From JAFDVL01 sp043783625 (lineage in GTDB: Bacteria; Acidobacteriota; Blastocatellia; RBC074), in NCBI GenBank assembly GCA_043783625.1, contig JAYVZE010000049.1, positions 1-64,000 of the forward strand: 64,000 bases of DNA, in the 5' to 3' direction. Position 1 is the stretch's first letter. Each line of letters starts with the position of its first letter. The notes beneath the pieces were generated by a model. That model made no database searches and was not told the DNA's origin. It worked only from the letters and a program-made list of their open reading frames with translations. The position numbers were made by a program, and so were the translations under genes. Of this stretch, positions 1 through 8,424 are shown piece after piece.

Positions 1-2
1 AT

Positions 3-2234
3 TACGACACCGCGACGCTGGGCAAAGGCAAATTCCATTGGAACGTCAAATACAACACCGAAAGTAACGGAACTTACGCCTACAATTACGACTTCATCAA
101 CAGTTACGATGCGGTTGGTCGTCCGACCAGCAAAACGCAGAAGATTCTTTATTATCAGGGTGGGTGGGCGACGAAAGACTTCACTACTGCCGTCACTTAT
201 GACCTAGCCAGCAATGTTTTAAGTCAGACGTATCCATCGGGACGCGTCGTCAATTACGCCTACGATGCCGCTGGACGAACCACTGATTTTACGGGCAATC
301 TGGGCGGAACACAGCGCAATTACGCGACAGGAATGCAGTATGATGCAGCAGGGCATTTAACCAGAGAAACCTTTGGCACGACGACACCACTGCATCAAAA
401 ATTCCATTATAACATTCGGCAACAACTGTATGACGTGCGGGTTGGCTCCAACATCAATGATGAATGGAGCTGGGATCGTGGCGCGTTAGAATGGTATTAC
501 GGCAGTGCCGGATGGGGCGGTAGTAATTCTGACAATAACGGCAACATTATCCGTGCCGATCACTGGATTCCCGATGCGACTGGCAACTGGAATTCCACGA
601 CGTATGATTATTATGGGTACGATGGACTGAACCGGATTACGAGTACCACTGAATACGGCCATAACAGCAGTAACACCAATGTAGTTCTCAAATACACGCA
701 GGGCTTCCTCTACGATCAATGGGGCAATCGCCGCATTGACCAGGCAGCCACGACCACCTCGCCGGACATCAACAAGAAAGATTACACGATAGACGCGGCG
801 ACCAATCGCTTAGGCGTTCCTGCGGGGCAACTCACATCAATGTCGTATGACGATGTGGGGAATTTAATTCTCGACACCTACACGTCAGGACTGACAGCGG
901 GAATGAACTATGACGCGGATAACAAGATGACGAGCGCGGCGAATGGTGGTCAGCAATATCGCTACAACGCGGACGGCAAGAGAGTCAAACGCATCATCAC
1001 AGGAACTGGAGGCGGAAGCTATTGGATGGTCTATGGCATCGGTGGCGAATTAGTCGCGGAATACAACGCCACCAGCAGCATTCCAGCAGTGACAAGTCCG
1101 AGCAAAGAATACGGCTATCGCGGTGGACAAATGCTGATCGTGGCGGAAAGCTCGACGGTCGTGAAATGGTTAGTGCAGGATCATCTCGGCAGCACCCGCA
1201 TGGAGATTGGTGTTGGTGGAGCTACCGGCGATGTCTTACGCCATGATTATTTGCCATTCGGAGAGGAACTGGCAGGGGCAATGCGTAGCGCAGCCAATAG
1301 CTACGGTGCAGCAACGAACACCAAGCAGAAATTCACGGGCTATGAACGCGATACGGAGACGGGGCTGGATTATGCGCAGGCGCGGATGTATGCGAGTGTG
1401 CAAGGCAGATTTACTTCTGTTGATCCTGATGGCATTGGGGCTTCTGCTGACGAACCCCAAAGTTGGAATGGGTATGCCTATTGTGGGAACCGCCCCACTG
1501 TTATTACCGATCCAAGTGGACTAATCTGGATACAAAGTATTTTTAATGGCGATATTCAATGGTGGGATGGCTCGCAAGCACAATTTGATGAGGCGCAAAA
1601 GAAATACGGTGCATTCAGCGGATGGGTAGTCGTCGATGGGAAGACGAAACGCATTACGAGAACCGGAACCACCAATGGTCAAACCTTGGAGGCGGGGAAT
1701 AATTATTATTTAGACCCAAGCGGGAGAGCTGTTAATCTGGGGTCTGGCTTTGATTCGGCTGCTTTCTTCATCAATCAAATGAGCCTGCGGGCCACCGCCA
1801 CCAAGCAGGCTATTGGGTTATTTGGTGCTCCAAGTATAGCGATAATGGGAGCGGGTGTAGCCGTTGTGACAGTTGAGGCTGTCGCTGCATCTTCGGCTAT
1901 CACGAGTCTTGGGTTAGAAGGGTCTGCATTAGAGGCTCAATATGCAAGGTTGTCACTTGATGCGCTTAAGACTATATACGAAGCAGGAAACCCAATACTT
2001 AAAACACTTTTTGGGTCAGGAGAAGGGGGTGGAGTGGAGGGAGGAAAATTAGCTTTAAAAGCTCTCCAACAAACAGGAAAACTACCTCCTGGGGTTACTA
2101 GAGAATTCCTTCTAGCTTATCGAGAGAGAGCCGTCCGCTATATATTGAATTCGGCTTCAAAGAATGTAGGCGGAATTGCTGCACAAAGGGTGAGGATTGA
2201 AATTATAGATACGGCATTAAAATTACTTAAATAA
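3..2234 (+). CDS. Rhs/YD-repeat polymorphic toxin, 5' end outside window
   Basis: The reading frame is open from base 3, so the gene enters from the left edge; 743 residues are visible and no start is in the window. The visible part begins with YD repeats (YDAVGRP, YDAAG, YDDVGN), which form the Rhs cocoon. The RHS core signature follows (DHLGSTRMEIG, then DYLPFGEE, FTGYERDTETGLDYAQARMY, SVDPDG). After about base 1740 the sequence stops matching the second copy at 3574 and becomes a variable tail of roughly 165 residues with a glycine/alanine-rich hydrophobic stretch (GAPSIAIMGAGVAVV). In this family the tail is the toxin released into a competitor. I do not recognise the tail's activity. Two SMI1/KNR4-type genes directly downstream are the likely immunity genes. 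The tail is more A/T-rich than the core, as expected for swapped tips. Confidence 0.9.
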   Translation, partial: YDTATLGKGKFHWNVKYNTESNGTYAYNYDFINSYDAVGRPTSKTQKILYYQGGWATKDFTTAVTYDLASNVLSQTYPSGRVVNYAYDAAGRTTDFTGNLGGTQRNYATGMQYDAAGHLTRETFGTTTPLHQKFHYNIRQQLYDVRVGSNINDEWSWDRGALEWYYGSAGWGGSNSDNNGNIIRADHWIPDATGNWNSTTYDYYGYDGLNRITSTTEYGHNSSNTNVVLKYTQGFLYDQWGNRRIDQAATTTSPDINKKDYTIDAATNRLGVPAGQLTSMSYDDVGNLILDTYTSGLTAGMNYDADNKMTSAANGGQQYRYNADGKRVKRIITGTGGGSYWMVYGIGGELVAEYNATSSIPAVTSPSKEYGYRGGQMLIVAESSTVVKWLVQDHLGSTRMEIGVGGATGDVLRHDYLPFGEELAGAMRSAANSYGAATNTKQKFTGYERDTETGLDYAQARMYASVQGRFTSVDPDGIGASADEPQSWNGYAYCGNRPTVITDPSGLIWIQSIFNGDIQWWDGSQAQFDEAQKKYGAFSGWVVVDGKTKRITRTGTTNGQTLEAGNNYYLDPSGRAVNLGSGFDSAAFFINQMSLRATATKQAIGLFGAPSIAIMGAGVAVVTVEAVAASSAITSLGLEGSALEAQYARLSLDALKTIYEAGNPILKTLFGSGEGGGVEGGKLALKALQQTGKLPPGVTREFLLAYRERAVRYILNSASKNVGGIAAQRVRIEIIDTALKLLK

Positions 2235-2247
2235 GGAAACTTCCAAC

Positions 2248-2688
2248 ATGACTGATCCGTCAATTACCCACCAAGTGAAACATCACTGGGAGCAAAAGCA
2301 TGCGAAATGTAGAGGTGGTATTTCGTTAGAAGATATAAAAGAGTTTGAGGCTAGCAATAAAGTCATCTTTCCAATAGATTTTCGTGAGTACCTGACTATA
2401 TTAAACGGAATGCTAGAATATAGTGAAGATGATGATCAAATGAGATTTTACCCTCTGGAGCAAATTAGGTTATGTAATATTAAAAATCCTAAATATCAGT
2501 TTCTGAACAAAAATTTCTATATTTTTGCAGACTTTTCTATTGGAATATTCCATTACGCTATTGAACTTTTACCAGTTTCCTCAGAAACGAATAATGTTTA
2601 TTTAATTGCAGAGGCTCCTATATTGATGGCTCAATCATTTACCGAATTTTTAAAAATCTACTTGGCTGGAGAAGCTTTTAACTACTGA
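2248..2688 (+). CDS. SMI1/KNR4-family immunity protein
   Basis: A 146-residue soluble protein that starts 13 bases after the Rhs stop, with an AAGGAAA ribosome site. It has the SMI1/KNR4 (SUKH) layout: an early helix ending in a small-residue/Phe-P motif (VIFPIDFREYLTILNG), an aromatic middle (FYPLEQI), a strand pair with FYIFADFSIG, and a C-terminal helix (SFTEFLKIYLAG). SUKH proteins are the commonest immunity proteins beside Rhs and related toxins; they bind and block the cognate toxin in the cytoplasm. Position right behind the first toxin tail supports that role. Codon use is A/T-rich compared with the metabolic genes further right. The family assignment is good; the exact partner is inferred. 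Confidence 0.75.
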   Translation: MTDPSITHQVKHHWEQKHAKCRGGISLEDIKEFEASNKVIFPIDFREYLTILNGMLEYSEDDDQMRFYPLEQIRLCNIKNPKYQFLNKNFYIFADFSIGIFHYAIELLPVSSETNNVYLIAEAPILMAQSFTEFLKIYLAGEAFNY

Positions 2689-2750
2689 TAAATTTCCATC
2701 CAAACAAATTGTAGATACTGCCTCTGTTTGTAATCGCAGAAGGAATAGAT

Positions 2751-3227
2751 ATGCAGACTGCGGTAGAGAAATTGATACCCCATTGGCAATCTTGCGGGAT
2801 TACTATTCAACAGGGAGTTGCGGAAAGTCGTATTCAAGAATTTGAGGATAAATATCGAGTGCTTTTGCCATTAGACCTGAAGAGTTATTTTTTACAGGTC
2901 GATGGAATGAAAATGACTTTAGATGATAGCAAAGATAAGGAAGGATTCTCTTTCTGGCCTTTAAGTCAAGTAAAAACAGTTGAGTTAGAATATACTCAAC
3001 TTAGAATAGAACCTTACACCGCTCAGAATTTAGAATCATTTTTTGTTTTTGTTGATTATTTTGACTGGTCCTGGGCTTATGCAATTTATCTTTCGCCTGA
3101 ACTGGCAGCCCCAAATCAGGTCATACTAATTGGAAAAGAAGAGCCGATTAAAATAGCGGATTGCTTCACTGCCTTTGTCGATTTGTATATTTCTAATTCA
3201 CCTAAATTGTATGGTAGAGGCGAGTAG
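2751..3227 (+). CDS. second SMI1/KNR4-family immunity protein
   Basis: A 158-residue protein preceded by AGAAGGAA. The SUKH pattern is clear: YRVLLPLDLKSYFLQVDGM near residue 35, FSFWPLSQV near 66, FFVFVDYFDWSWAYAIYL in the middle, and a C-terminal helix with CFTAFVDLYI. It is distantly similar in layout to the gene just upstream, so the two are either a duplicated immunity pair or one orphan immunity gene left from an earlier toxin tip. Such orphans are common where Rhs tips are exchanged. Which of the two protects against the upstream tail cannot be told from sequence alone. Confidence 0.75.
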   Translation: MQTAVEKLIPHWQSCGITIQQGVAESRIQEFEDKYRVLLPLDLKSYFLQVDGMKMTLDDSKDKEGFSFWPLSQVKTVELEYTQLRIEPYTAQNLESFFVFVDYFDWSWAYAIYLSPELAAPNQVILIGKEEPIKIADCFTAFVDLYISNSPKLYGRGE

Positions 3228-3573
3228 GCTACGTGTATTCCGCCGCATTAAACAATTACTCAAACTGATTCAGCACAACTTCACGTTCAGGAAAGCTGGC
3301 GACTAATTTCGCCCATCGCGCTCACTAATTTCTGCAAGGTGCTGAAATTTCACTGTAGCGCTTGTTACGCTGCCTGCCGTTGTTTTCCCAGCGGAACAAA
3401 ACTGATCTCAACGCGCTGTTGCAAGGCGGCGGCGATCTGGCTCAGCATCGTTAAGGAATGTCCTTCGTAATCCGCATCTTCCAACAAACCACTTAAGCCA
3501 CCGTCTCGATTAAGACGACTAATTCTCACTGCGTTAAGTTCCCTTCCATGCGCAGCGTAATTACGCCACCGCG
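3228..3573. other. cassette junction without an intact gene
   Basis: About 350 bases between the second immunity gene and the start of the second Rhs cassette. It holds the antitoxin-like remnant on the minus strand. Homology with the first Rhs gene resumes at codons reading QRNYAT just before 3574. No promoter or terminator is convincing. The open frame of the second cassette begins at 3538, just after an in-frame TAA at 3535-3537. Confidence 0.6.
3365..3540 (-). pseudogene. remnant of an XRE/HigA-type HTH antitoxin
   Basis: On the minus strand, codons before the stop at 3365-3367 read LEDADYEGHSLTMLSQIAAA and then LQQRVEISFVPLG. This resembles the C-terminal half of short XRE-family antitoxin-like regulators, where a Ser-Arg-Leu-Glu recognition helix is followed by DYEGHSL, a helix, and a closing VEIRFVP strand. 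The N-terminal HTH is missing: upstream codons are scrambled and then run antisense into the Rhs copy beginning near 3553. I read this as a gene cut off when the second Rhs cassette arrived. No partner toxin is visible. Resemblance is from memory of the family, so confidence is moderate. Confidence 0.45.
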
Positions 3574-5985
3574 ATGCAGTACACAGCGGCGGGGTTAATG
3601 TCGAAAGAAACTTTCGGCACAACCTCAGCACTCTATCACCGGATGAACTACAACGTGCGGCAGCAGATGTTTGCCGTCCGCGTCGGTTCAGATGGCAATG
3701 CCACCTATGACGTGAATCCACAAGCCGCAGGTCTGACAGATTACAGCGGCTGGGGTAGTTCGTGGGATCGCGGGATGCTGATTTCGCATTACGGCAGTGC
3801 CGGAGCCACGAATGATTACAGTAGCTGGGGAACCAGCGGAACCAATAATAACGGGAATGTGCTGCGCAGCCATCATTACATTCCGGGTGGGATTTATGTC
3901 AACGATTACGAATACGATGGATTGAACCGTCTCAAGAAAGATACAGGCTGGGGGAATGCCAATTACGCGCAGGCGTTTGATTACGATCAATGGGGCAATC
4001 GTAAGATTAACCAATCTCTGACGACAACTTCAGCCGACATCAACAAAAAAGATTTTACGGTAGACACTGCCACAAATCGCTTAGGTGTTCCGAGCGGACA
4101 AAGCGGCACGATGTCGTATGACGAGGTGGGAAACCTGACGCTGGATACCTACACGTCGGGATTAACGGCAGGAATGCAGTACGACGCGGATAACAAGATG
4201 ACGAGTGCGGCAAATGGCGGTCAGCAATATCGCTACAATTCAGACGGCAAACGCGTCAAACGCATCATCATCGGAACAGGCGGTGGACAATTCTGGATGG
4301 TCTACGGCATCGGCGGTGAACTGGTCGCGGAATACAACGCCACCAGCGGCATTCCGGCTGTAACAAATCCAAGCAAAGAATACGGCTATCGGGGCGGGCA
4401 AATGCTGATTGTCGCGGAAAGCGCAACGGTCGTGAAATGGCTGGTGCAGGATCACCTCGGCTCGACGCGGATGGAGATTGGTGTTGGCGGAGCTACTGGC
4501 GATGTCTTCCGCCATGATTATTTACCTTTCGGTGAAGAGTTAGCAGGGTCAATGCGCAGTGCAGCCAATGGCTACGGTGCAGCGACGAATACGAAGCAGA
4601 AATTCACTGGTTATGAGAGAGATAATGAGACAGGCTTGGATTATGCGCAGGCGCGGATGTATGCGAGTGTGCAAGGCAGATTCACCTCCGTTGATCCTGA
4701 TGGCATTGGGGCGGCGATTACCGAACCGCAGAGCTGGAACGGCTATGCTTATTGCGGCAATCGCCCAACAGCTCTGACCGATCCGAGCGGATTGTTATGG
4801 GTACAGAACAGTAATGGCGACATCGGCTGGTACAATGGAAGTCAAGCAGATTTTGATCGAGACCCTACAACTAAAGGCTGGCGAGTTGTTGATGGAAAAA
4901 CTATCCATGTAGCTCGAAGTGGATGGGCTAACGGTATATACTTTCAAGCAGGCTCTTCGTATACCTTGAATTCATCGGGTAGTGCCACGAATAATCATAC
5001 TAATACTGAAATAACACCATTACCGTACATTACTGCGTTTCATGACTCTGATGTCTCGTTGGGTGTCGTGAAGCTCTGGTTTTATAGTGCGCAGGTCGGA
5101 GCTGGTCTTGGGGCTGCTGCTTATCAGGCGGGCGGGTTTACCATTAATGCTCTTGGGCAGGTCATCAAAGAAGAAGTCAAAGATCAGGCGGAAGATTTAA
5201 TGCTGACAAAGCTTGAAGCGACCTTTAATAGTTGCTTCGTCGCTGGAACTCCCGTCAAGACACTAGAGGGCGATAAACCTATCGAGGAAATTCAGGCAGG
5301 CGATGTTGTCCTGAGTTACAATGTAGAATCGGGCGAACTGGAATATAAATCAGTCGCTCGCACCTACATCCGTGAATCAGACGATCTTTATGACTTGTCT
5401 ATTCAAGGGGAAGAAAAAGCTTTCAGAGTTACTGCCACACATCCATTTTTTGCCCGTCCCGGCTGTCCGAGCATTGAGACCGAAGGCAAGTGGATTCGCG
5501 TAGATGAACTGCGGGTCGGCTTTGAAGTGATGAACCCGGACGGCGACTGGGTACGCATCATCAAGCTCCAACGCCACAAAGGTAAATTCAAGGTTTACAA
5601 CTTTGAGGTCGTGGATAATCATGATTACTTTGTTGGTCAAAGTGGGGTGCTGGTTCATAATCAATGTCAGACTAGAGCTAGATTCGAGGTATCAGAAAAT
5701 GGAGTGGCTATACCAACGAGCAAAACCGAATTAGAAAAAGGGTTTAAGGAGGCGGGATTTGCTAACAGACCAGCCGTAGGTACTCCAGAAAATGGTACTA
5801 TCTACACAGATCCAAGAACAGGAAACCAATACCGTGTAATGGATGGCTCTAATACTAACTCTCCGCGTTTAATGACACATGCTCCCGGAAATAATCCAAT
5901 TATGCCGGATGGCTCTAATATTCCTAAAGGTACAAAAGGGAAAAATGCTGTTCGCTCTCTAACACATTTTATATTAGGACGATGA
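3574..5985 (+). CDS. displaced Rhs C-terminal cassette with Hint domain and toxin tail
   Basis: 803 residues if started at this ATG. Homology to the first Rhs gene begins a few codons upstream (RNYAT) and stops at a TAA at 3535, so the N-terminal delivery region is absent. Residues 1-290 are YD repeats; 293-407 carry the RHS core (DHLGSTRMEIG to TDPSGL), nearly identical to the first copy. After a diverged linker comes a pretoxin Hint domain, about 553-696. It starts at Cys554 (SCFVAGTPVKTLEG), contains ATHPFF, and ends VLVHN with Asn696. These are the residues used for self-cleavage in intein-like Hint domains. Residues 697-803 are the toxin tail (GTIYTDPRTGNQYRVMDG, then KGKNAVRSLTH), which I cannot assign. 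There is no clear ribosome site, so this may be a silent donor of toxin tips. Confidence 0.85.
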   Translation: MQYTAAGLMSKETFGTTSALYHRMNYNVRQQMFAVRVGSDGNATYDVNPQAAGLTDYSGWGSSWDRGMLISHYGSAGATNDYSSWGTSGTNNNGNVLRSHHYIPGGIYVNDYEYDGLNRLKKDTGWGNANYAQAFDYDQWGNRKINQSLTTTSADINKKDFTVDTATNRLGVPSGQSGTMSYDEVGNLTLDTYTSGLTAGMQYDADNKMTSAANGGQQYRYNSDGKRVKRIIIGTGGGQFWMVYGIGGELVAEYNATSGIPAVTNPSKEYGYRGGQMLIVAESATVVKWLVQDHLGSTRMEIGVGGATGDVFRHDYLPFGEELAGSMRSAANGYGAATNTKQKFTGYERDNETGLDYAQARMYASVQGRFTSVDPDGIGAAITEPQSWNGYAYCGNRPTALTDPSGLLWVQNSNGDIGWYNGSQADFDRDPTTKGWRVVDGKTIHVARSGWANGIYFQAGSSYTLNSSGSATNNHTNTEITPLPYITAFHDSDVSLGVVKLWFYSAQVGAGLGAAAYQAGGFTINALGQVIKEEVKDQAEDLMLTKLEATFNSCFVAGTPVKTLEGDKPIEEIQAGDVVLSYNVESGELEYKSVARTYIRESDDLYDLSIQGEEKAFRVTATHPFFARPGCPSIETEGKWIRVDELRVGFEVMNPDGDWVRIIKLQRHKGKFKVYNFEVVDNHDYFVGQSGVLVHNQCQTRARFEVSENGVAIPTSKTELEKGFKEAGFANRPAVGTPENGTIYTDPRTGNQYRVMDGSNTNSPRLMTHAPGNNPIMPDGSNIPKGTKGKNAVRSLTHFILGR

Positions 5986-5988
5986 CTA

Positions 5989-6393
5989 ATGAATAACGAG
6001 GTAATTAATCTAGTAAAACTAGCTTTGATTGGAGACAAATGTGGAAGAGTTGAAAATTTAGGCAGCTATCTACAAGTCTATTTTGAGAAAAGCTTATTAA
6101 TCATTCAAACAGACTGGCAATTGTCAGAACAGGGTCGCCTAATTTTAGCAACCACTTCAGATGAAAACTTACTTGATACTATTTCTAACATACTTTCAGG
6201 GAAAGTAATTAATGACATTACGATTACGGGAATTTATCATGATTTAGTTATTGAGTTTAACGAAAGCCTCCGCCTAGAAACCAATGCAATCAAAGACTCG
6301 GCAGAATTTGAGCATTGGCAATTATCGCTACTTACAGAAGCAAATGAACTACTTATTTCTGGTCCTGGAAGCCTATGGTCTTTTTTTAAATAG
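5989..6393 (+). CDS. candidate immunity protein for second toxin tail
   Basis: A 134-residue protein starting 3 bases after the Rhs cassette stop, with TTAGGA upstream, so it is translated with or right after the toxin. It is soluble and predicted alpha/beta, with a GRVENLGSYLQVYF strand region near the start and a C-terminal GPGSLWSFF ending of a kind seen in small uncharacterised immunity-like proteins. I do not recognise a named family with certainty. Its place directly behind a toxin tail is the main evidence for an immunity role. Base composition is A/T-rich like the other tip genes. Confidence 0.6.
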   Translation: MNNEVINLVKLALIGDKCGRVENLGSYLQVYFEKSLLIIQTDWQLSEQGRLILATTSDENLLDTISNILSGKVINDITITGIYHDLVIEFNESLRLETNAIKDSAEFEHWQLSLLTEANELLISGPGSLWSFFK

Positions 6394-6441
6394 ATTTGTT
6401 GCGGTGAAAGAAGAAAAATAGTGTAGCAAACCACCCATTCC

Positions 6442-6945
6442 TTGTCCGCCCCCGGCTGTCCGAGCATTGAGACCGAAGGCAAGTGGATTCGCGTAGATGA
6501 ATTGCGCACTGGCTTTGAAGTGATGACCCCAGACGGCAACTGGGTACGCATCATCAAGCTCCACCGCCTCAAGGGTAAATTCAAGGTTTACAACTTTGAG
6601 GTCGTGGATAATCATGATTACTTTGTTGGTCAAAATGGGGTGCTGGTTCATAATGACTGCACTACAGAAGTGCAAAAGTGGATTGATGAGAATGGGGGTA
6701 CACACGTTCGAATGACTGTTCAAGATGGGGTACCTGGAAATGCTCCTGGAAATATTATGTATGTTGATAGACCAGATAGCCTTTATGACAACAGTAAATT
6801 TCCAATCGGCTGGGACCATCATGATGTCGCTGTAAAAGATGGGAAAGTTTTTGATCCTTACGCAAAAAAACAAGTTCAGTCATTTAGTGAATGGTGGGGT
6901 CATTTCGATAAGCGTTTTACAAAAATAAGGAAATTGAAAAAGTAG
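6442..6945 (+). CDS. orphan Rhs tip: half Hint domain plus third toxin tail
   Basis: The open frame starts after a TAG at 6424 and the first possible start is TTG at 6442. It opens with APGCPSIETEGKWIRVDELR, matching the second half of the Hint domain of the previous cassette, and runs to VLVHNDC. Nucleotide similarity to that cassette extends back to about 6409, but there the frame is broken. The first half of the Hint domain, with its nucleophilic Cys, is lost. From about 6655 a new tail of about 97 residues follows, with IGWDHHDVAVKDGKVFDP. His-hydrophobic-Gly-x-Val-x-Asp-Pro arrangements of this kind occur in papain-fold toxins, but I see no certain catalytic Cys other than the one at the Hint exit. 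It probably is not made as such and serves as a recombination donor. Confidence 0.7.
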   Translation: MSAPGCPSIETEGKWIRVDELRTGFEVMTPDGNWVRIIKLHRLKGKFKVYNFEVVDNHDYFVGQNGVLVHNDCTTEVQKWIDENGGTHVRMTVQDGVPGNAPGNIMYVDRPDSLYDNSKFPIGWDHHDVAVKDGKVFDPYAKKQVQSFSEWWGHFDKRFTKIRKLKK

Positions 6946-6967
6946 GGTAAAGAGATTATTAGTCGAA

Positions 6968-7771
6968 ATGAATAAGAAACAATTAACAACACTTGCGATG
7001 TATAACAAACCAACCTCCGAAATACTGAGAAATGGTTTGCAATTGGCTCAAGAGGGGCGCACGACGGAATGCGAATTCATTAGATATAAAGCCTGTTTTT
7101 CTCATTTCATTGAGGCTAAGAGCGTTCTCAATGAGTTTAGTTTTAAGGAAACTAAATTGGTTGAATCTTTCTATAATGAGATAAGCCAGCAGAGTTATCT
7201 TAAAATTTTAATCAATGATCTTACCTACGATTACCCAAAACTTAATTTAGCGCATTTTTCAAAAACTTATAAAAGACCAATCTATGAAAATTTGGTAAAT
7301 GCGCGAAAAAAAAATGGTGAGTATATATGCAGTATTAGTGAGATGAATAATTTGCTGAGAGAGCAGTATAATTTTAGCGAGGTTGAATGGGGCATATCGG
7401 AAAATTTAATTCTGCTTTTAAGGGAAGGTGATGGTTTCAAAATAAACTGTTTTTTAGCCAGAATACCTGCGCGGAACTTATTGATCAGTTTGAGAAGGCT
7501 ATTTAGTAATTTAGGCGCCGTCTTGATGGCAAATGACTCTGACCAAATGTATAATCTTTCGATTACGAAGCTCTTAAAAGAAGAATCACTTTACCCTGAT
7601 TATAAAGCTGCTCGATGGTATTTTATTGATAAAGACTTGCCTCAGAATTTTATTCAATTTCTCACAAAGCTTGGAGCAGTTTATAAAATTCTTCCTTATG
7701 AAGGGAAAGATGCAGATTATGTTACTACTGTAATTGAAGATTTAACTCAAATTCTTACATCAGAGAAGTGA
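6968..7771 (+). CDS. hypothetical protein, candidate immunity for third tail
   Basis: 267 residues, soluble, rich in Leu, Asn and Lys. It follows the third toxin tail by 22 bases and is strongly A/T-rich. No family is recognised. The N-terminal 110 residues look helical; the C-terminal part alternates helix and strand (LLREGDGFKINCFLARIPAR, later FIQFLTKLGAVYKI). It is larger than most immunity proteins, but its position behind a toxin tip makes that role the simplest reading. It ends overlapping the next gene region, suggesting a transcript of two genes. Confidence 0.55.
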   Translation: MNKKQLTTLAMYNKPTSEILRNGLQLAQEGRTTECEFIRYKACFSHFIEAKSVLNEFSFKETKLVESFYNEISQQSYLKILINDLTYDYPKLNLAHFSKTYKRPIYENLVNARKKNGEYICSISEMNNLLREQYNFSEVEWGISENLILLLREGDGFKINCFLARIPARNLLISLRRLFSNLGAVLMANDSDQMYNLSITKLLKEESLYPDYKAARWYFIDKDLPQNFIQFLTKLGAVYKILPYEGKDADYVTTVIEDLTQILTSEK

Positions 7772-7782
7772 CGAGGAAGTTT

Positions 7783-8130
7783 ATGGTTTCACCTTGGGAA
7801 GAACCGAAAATTTCTTCAATTGTCGAAGCTTTGCAACAAATTTCATTTCGACCAGGTATGTATGTTGGTGAGGTGACACCCGTCGCTATTTATACTTTCC
7901 TCGGGACCTATAGGAGCGGAATTTACCAAGCAATGACACCCATTGCCATTGGTAAGTTCGAAAATGTGATGGAGCAAGTTATCCACGATCTAGGACTACC
8001 TGAGCTTCGTTCATTTTACACAATCTTACTGGAAAGAGGGCAACTTGAATCTGAAGTAATTAAGACGATGTTTGAAGTTGAAATTCAAACGTGGACTCGT
8101 TTTGAAGCGGACATCGGAAAGATTGGGTAA
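7783..8130 (+). CDS. small hypothetical protein with RPGMYVG motif
   Basis: 115 residues from this ATG, which has GAGGAAG just upstream; a GTG at 7768 overlapping the previous stop is the alternative. The N-terminus reads ISSIVEALQQISFRPGMYVG. The phrase RPGMYIG is the signature at the start of GyrB/ParE-type GHKL ATPases, but here the rest of the ATPase is absent. The remaining 80 residues are mostly helical. Its place at the end of the toxin-tip array suggests an immunity or orphan-immunity gene. Function is unknown. Confidence 0.5.
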   Translation: MVSPWEEPKISSIVEALQQISFRPGMYVGEVTPVAIYTFLGTYRSGIYQAMTPIAIGKFENVMEQVIHDLGLPELRSFYTILLERGQLESEVIKTMFEVEIQTWTRFEADIGKIG

Positions 8131-8424
8131 AACTCAAATTGGTATTTCACCACCAGAAAAACTTGATTACACGAGGTTACTAATTCGAGAAACATTTTGA
8201 GGAAGGTGTCAGAAATTTTGTGTAAGTGGATCGGCACTCGGTTCTTTTTCTGGATTTTAAAACAAGATAAAATCTGTTATCTTATTCTAAAGTCAGCGAC
8301 TCTAAACATAACTATCTGAGCGGAATTTTATTAATATCGGCTTAGGTCTGATGTAATATTCGTTAGAGCGGCAAGCACTTCCAACTCAAAACATCAATTC
8401 TGATAAATTCAAAAAAACAATAAG
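8131..8424. other. gene-free spacer at the end of the Rhs array
   Basis: An A/T-rich stretch between the last tip gene and a convergent lipoprotein gene. The segment around 8206-8225 (GGTGTCAGAAATTTTGTG) resembles the terminal inverted repeats of some IS256-type insertion sequences. No transposase and no matching second end are seen, so it may be a scar or coincidence. No other feature is convincing. Confidence 0.35.

Noticed and set aside
4240..4515. Minus-strand open frame in the second Rhs cassette
   Set aside because: It is the shadow of the conserved RHS core and appears because both strands of that core lack stops.
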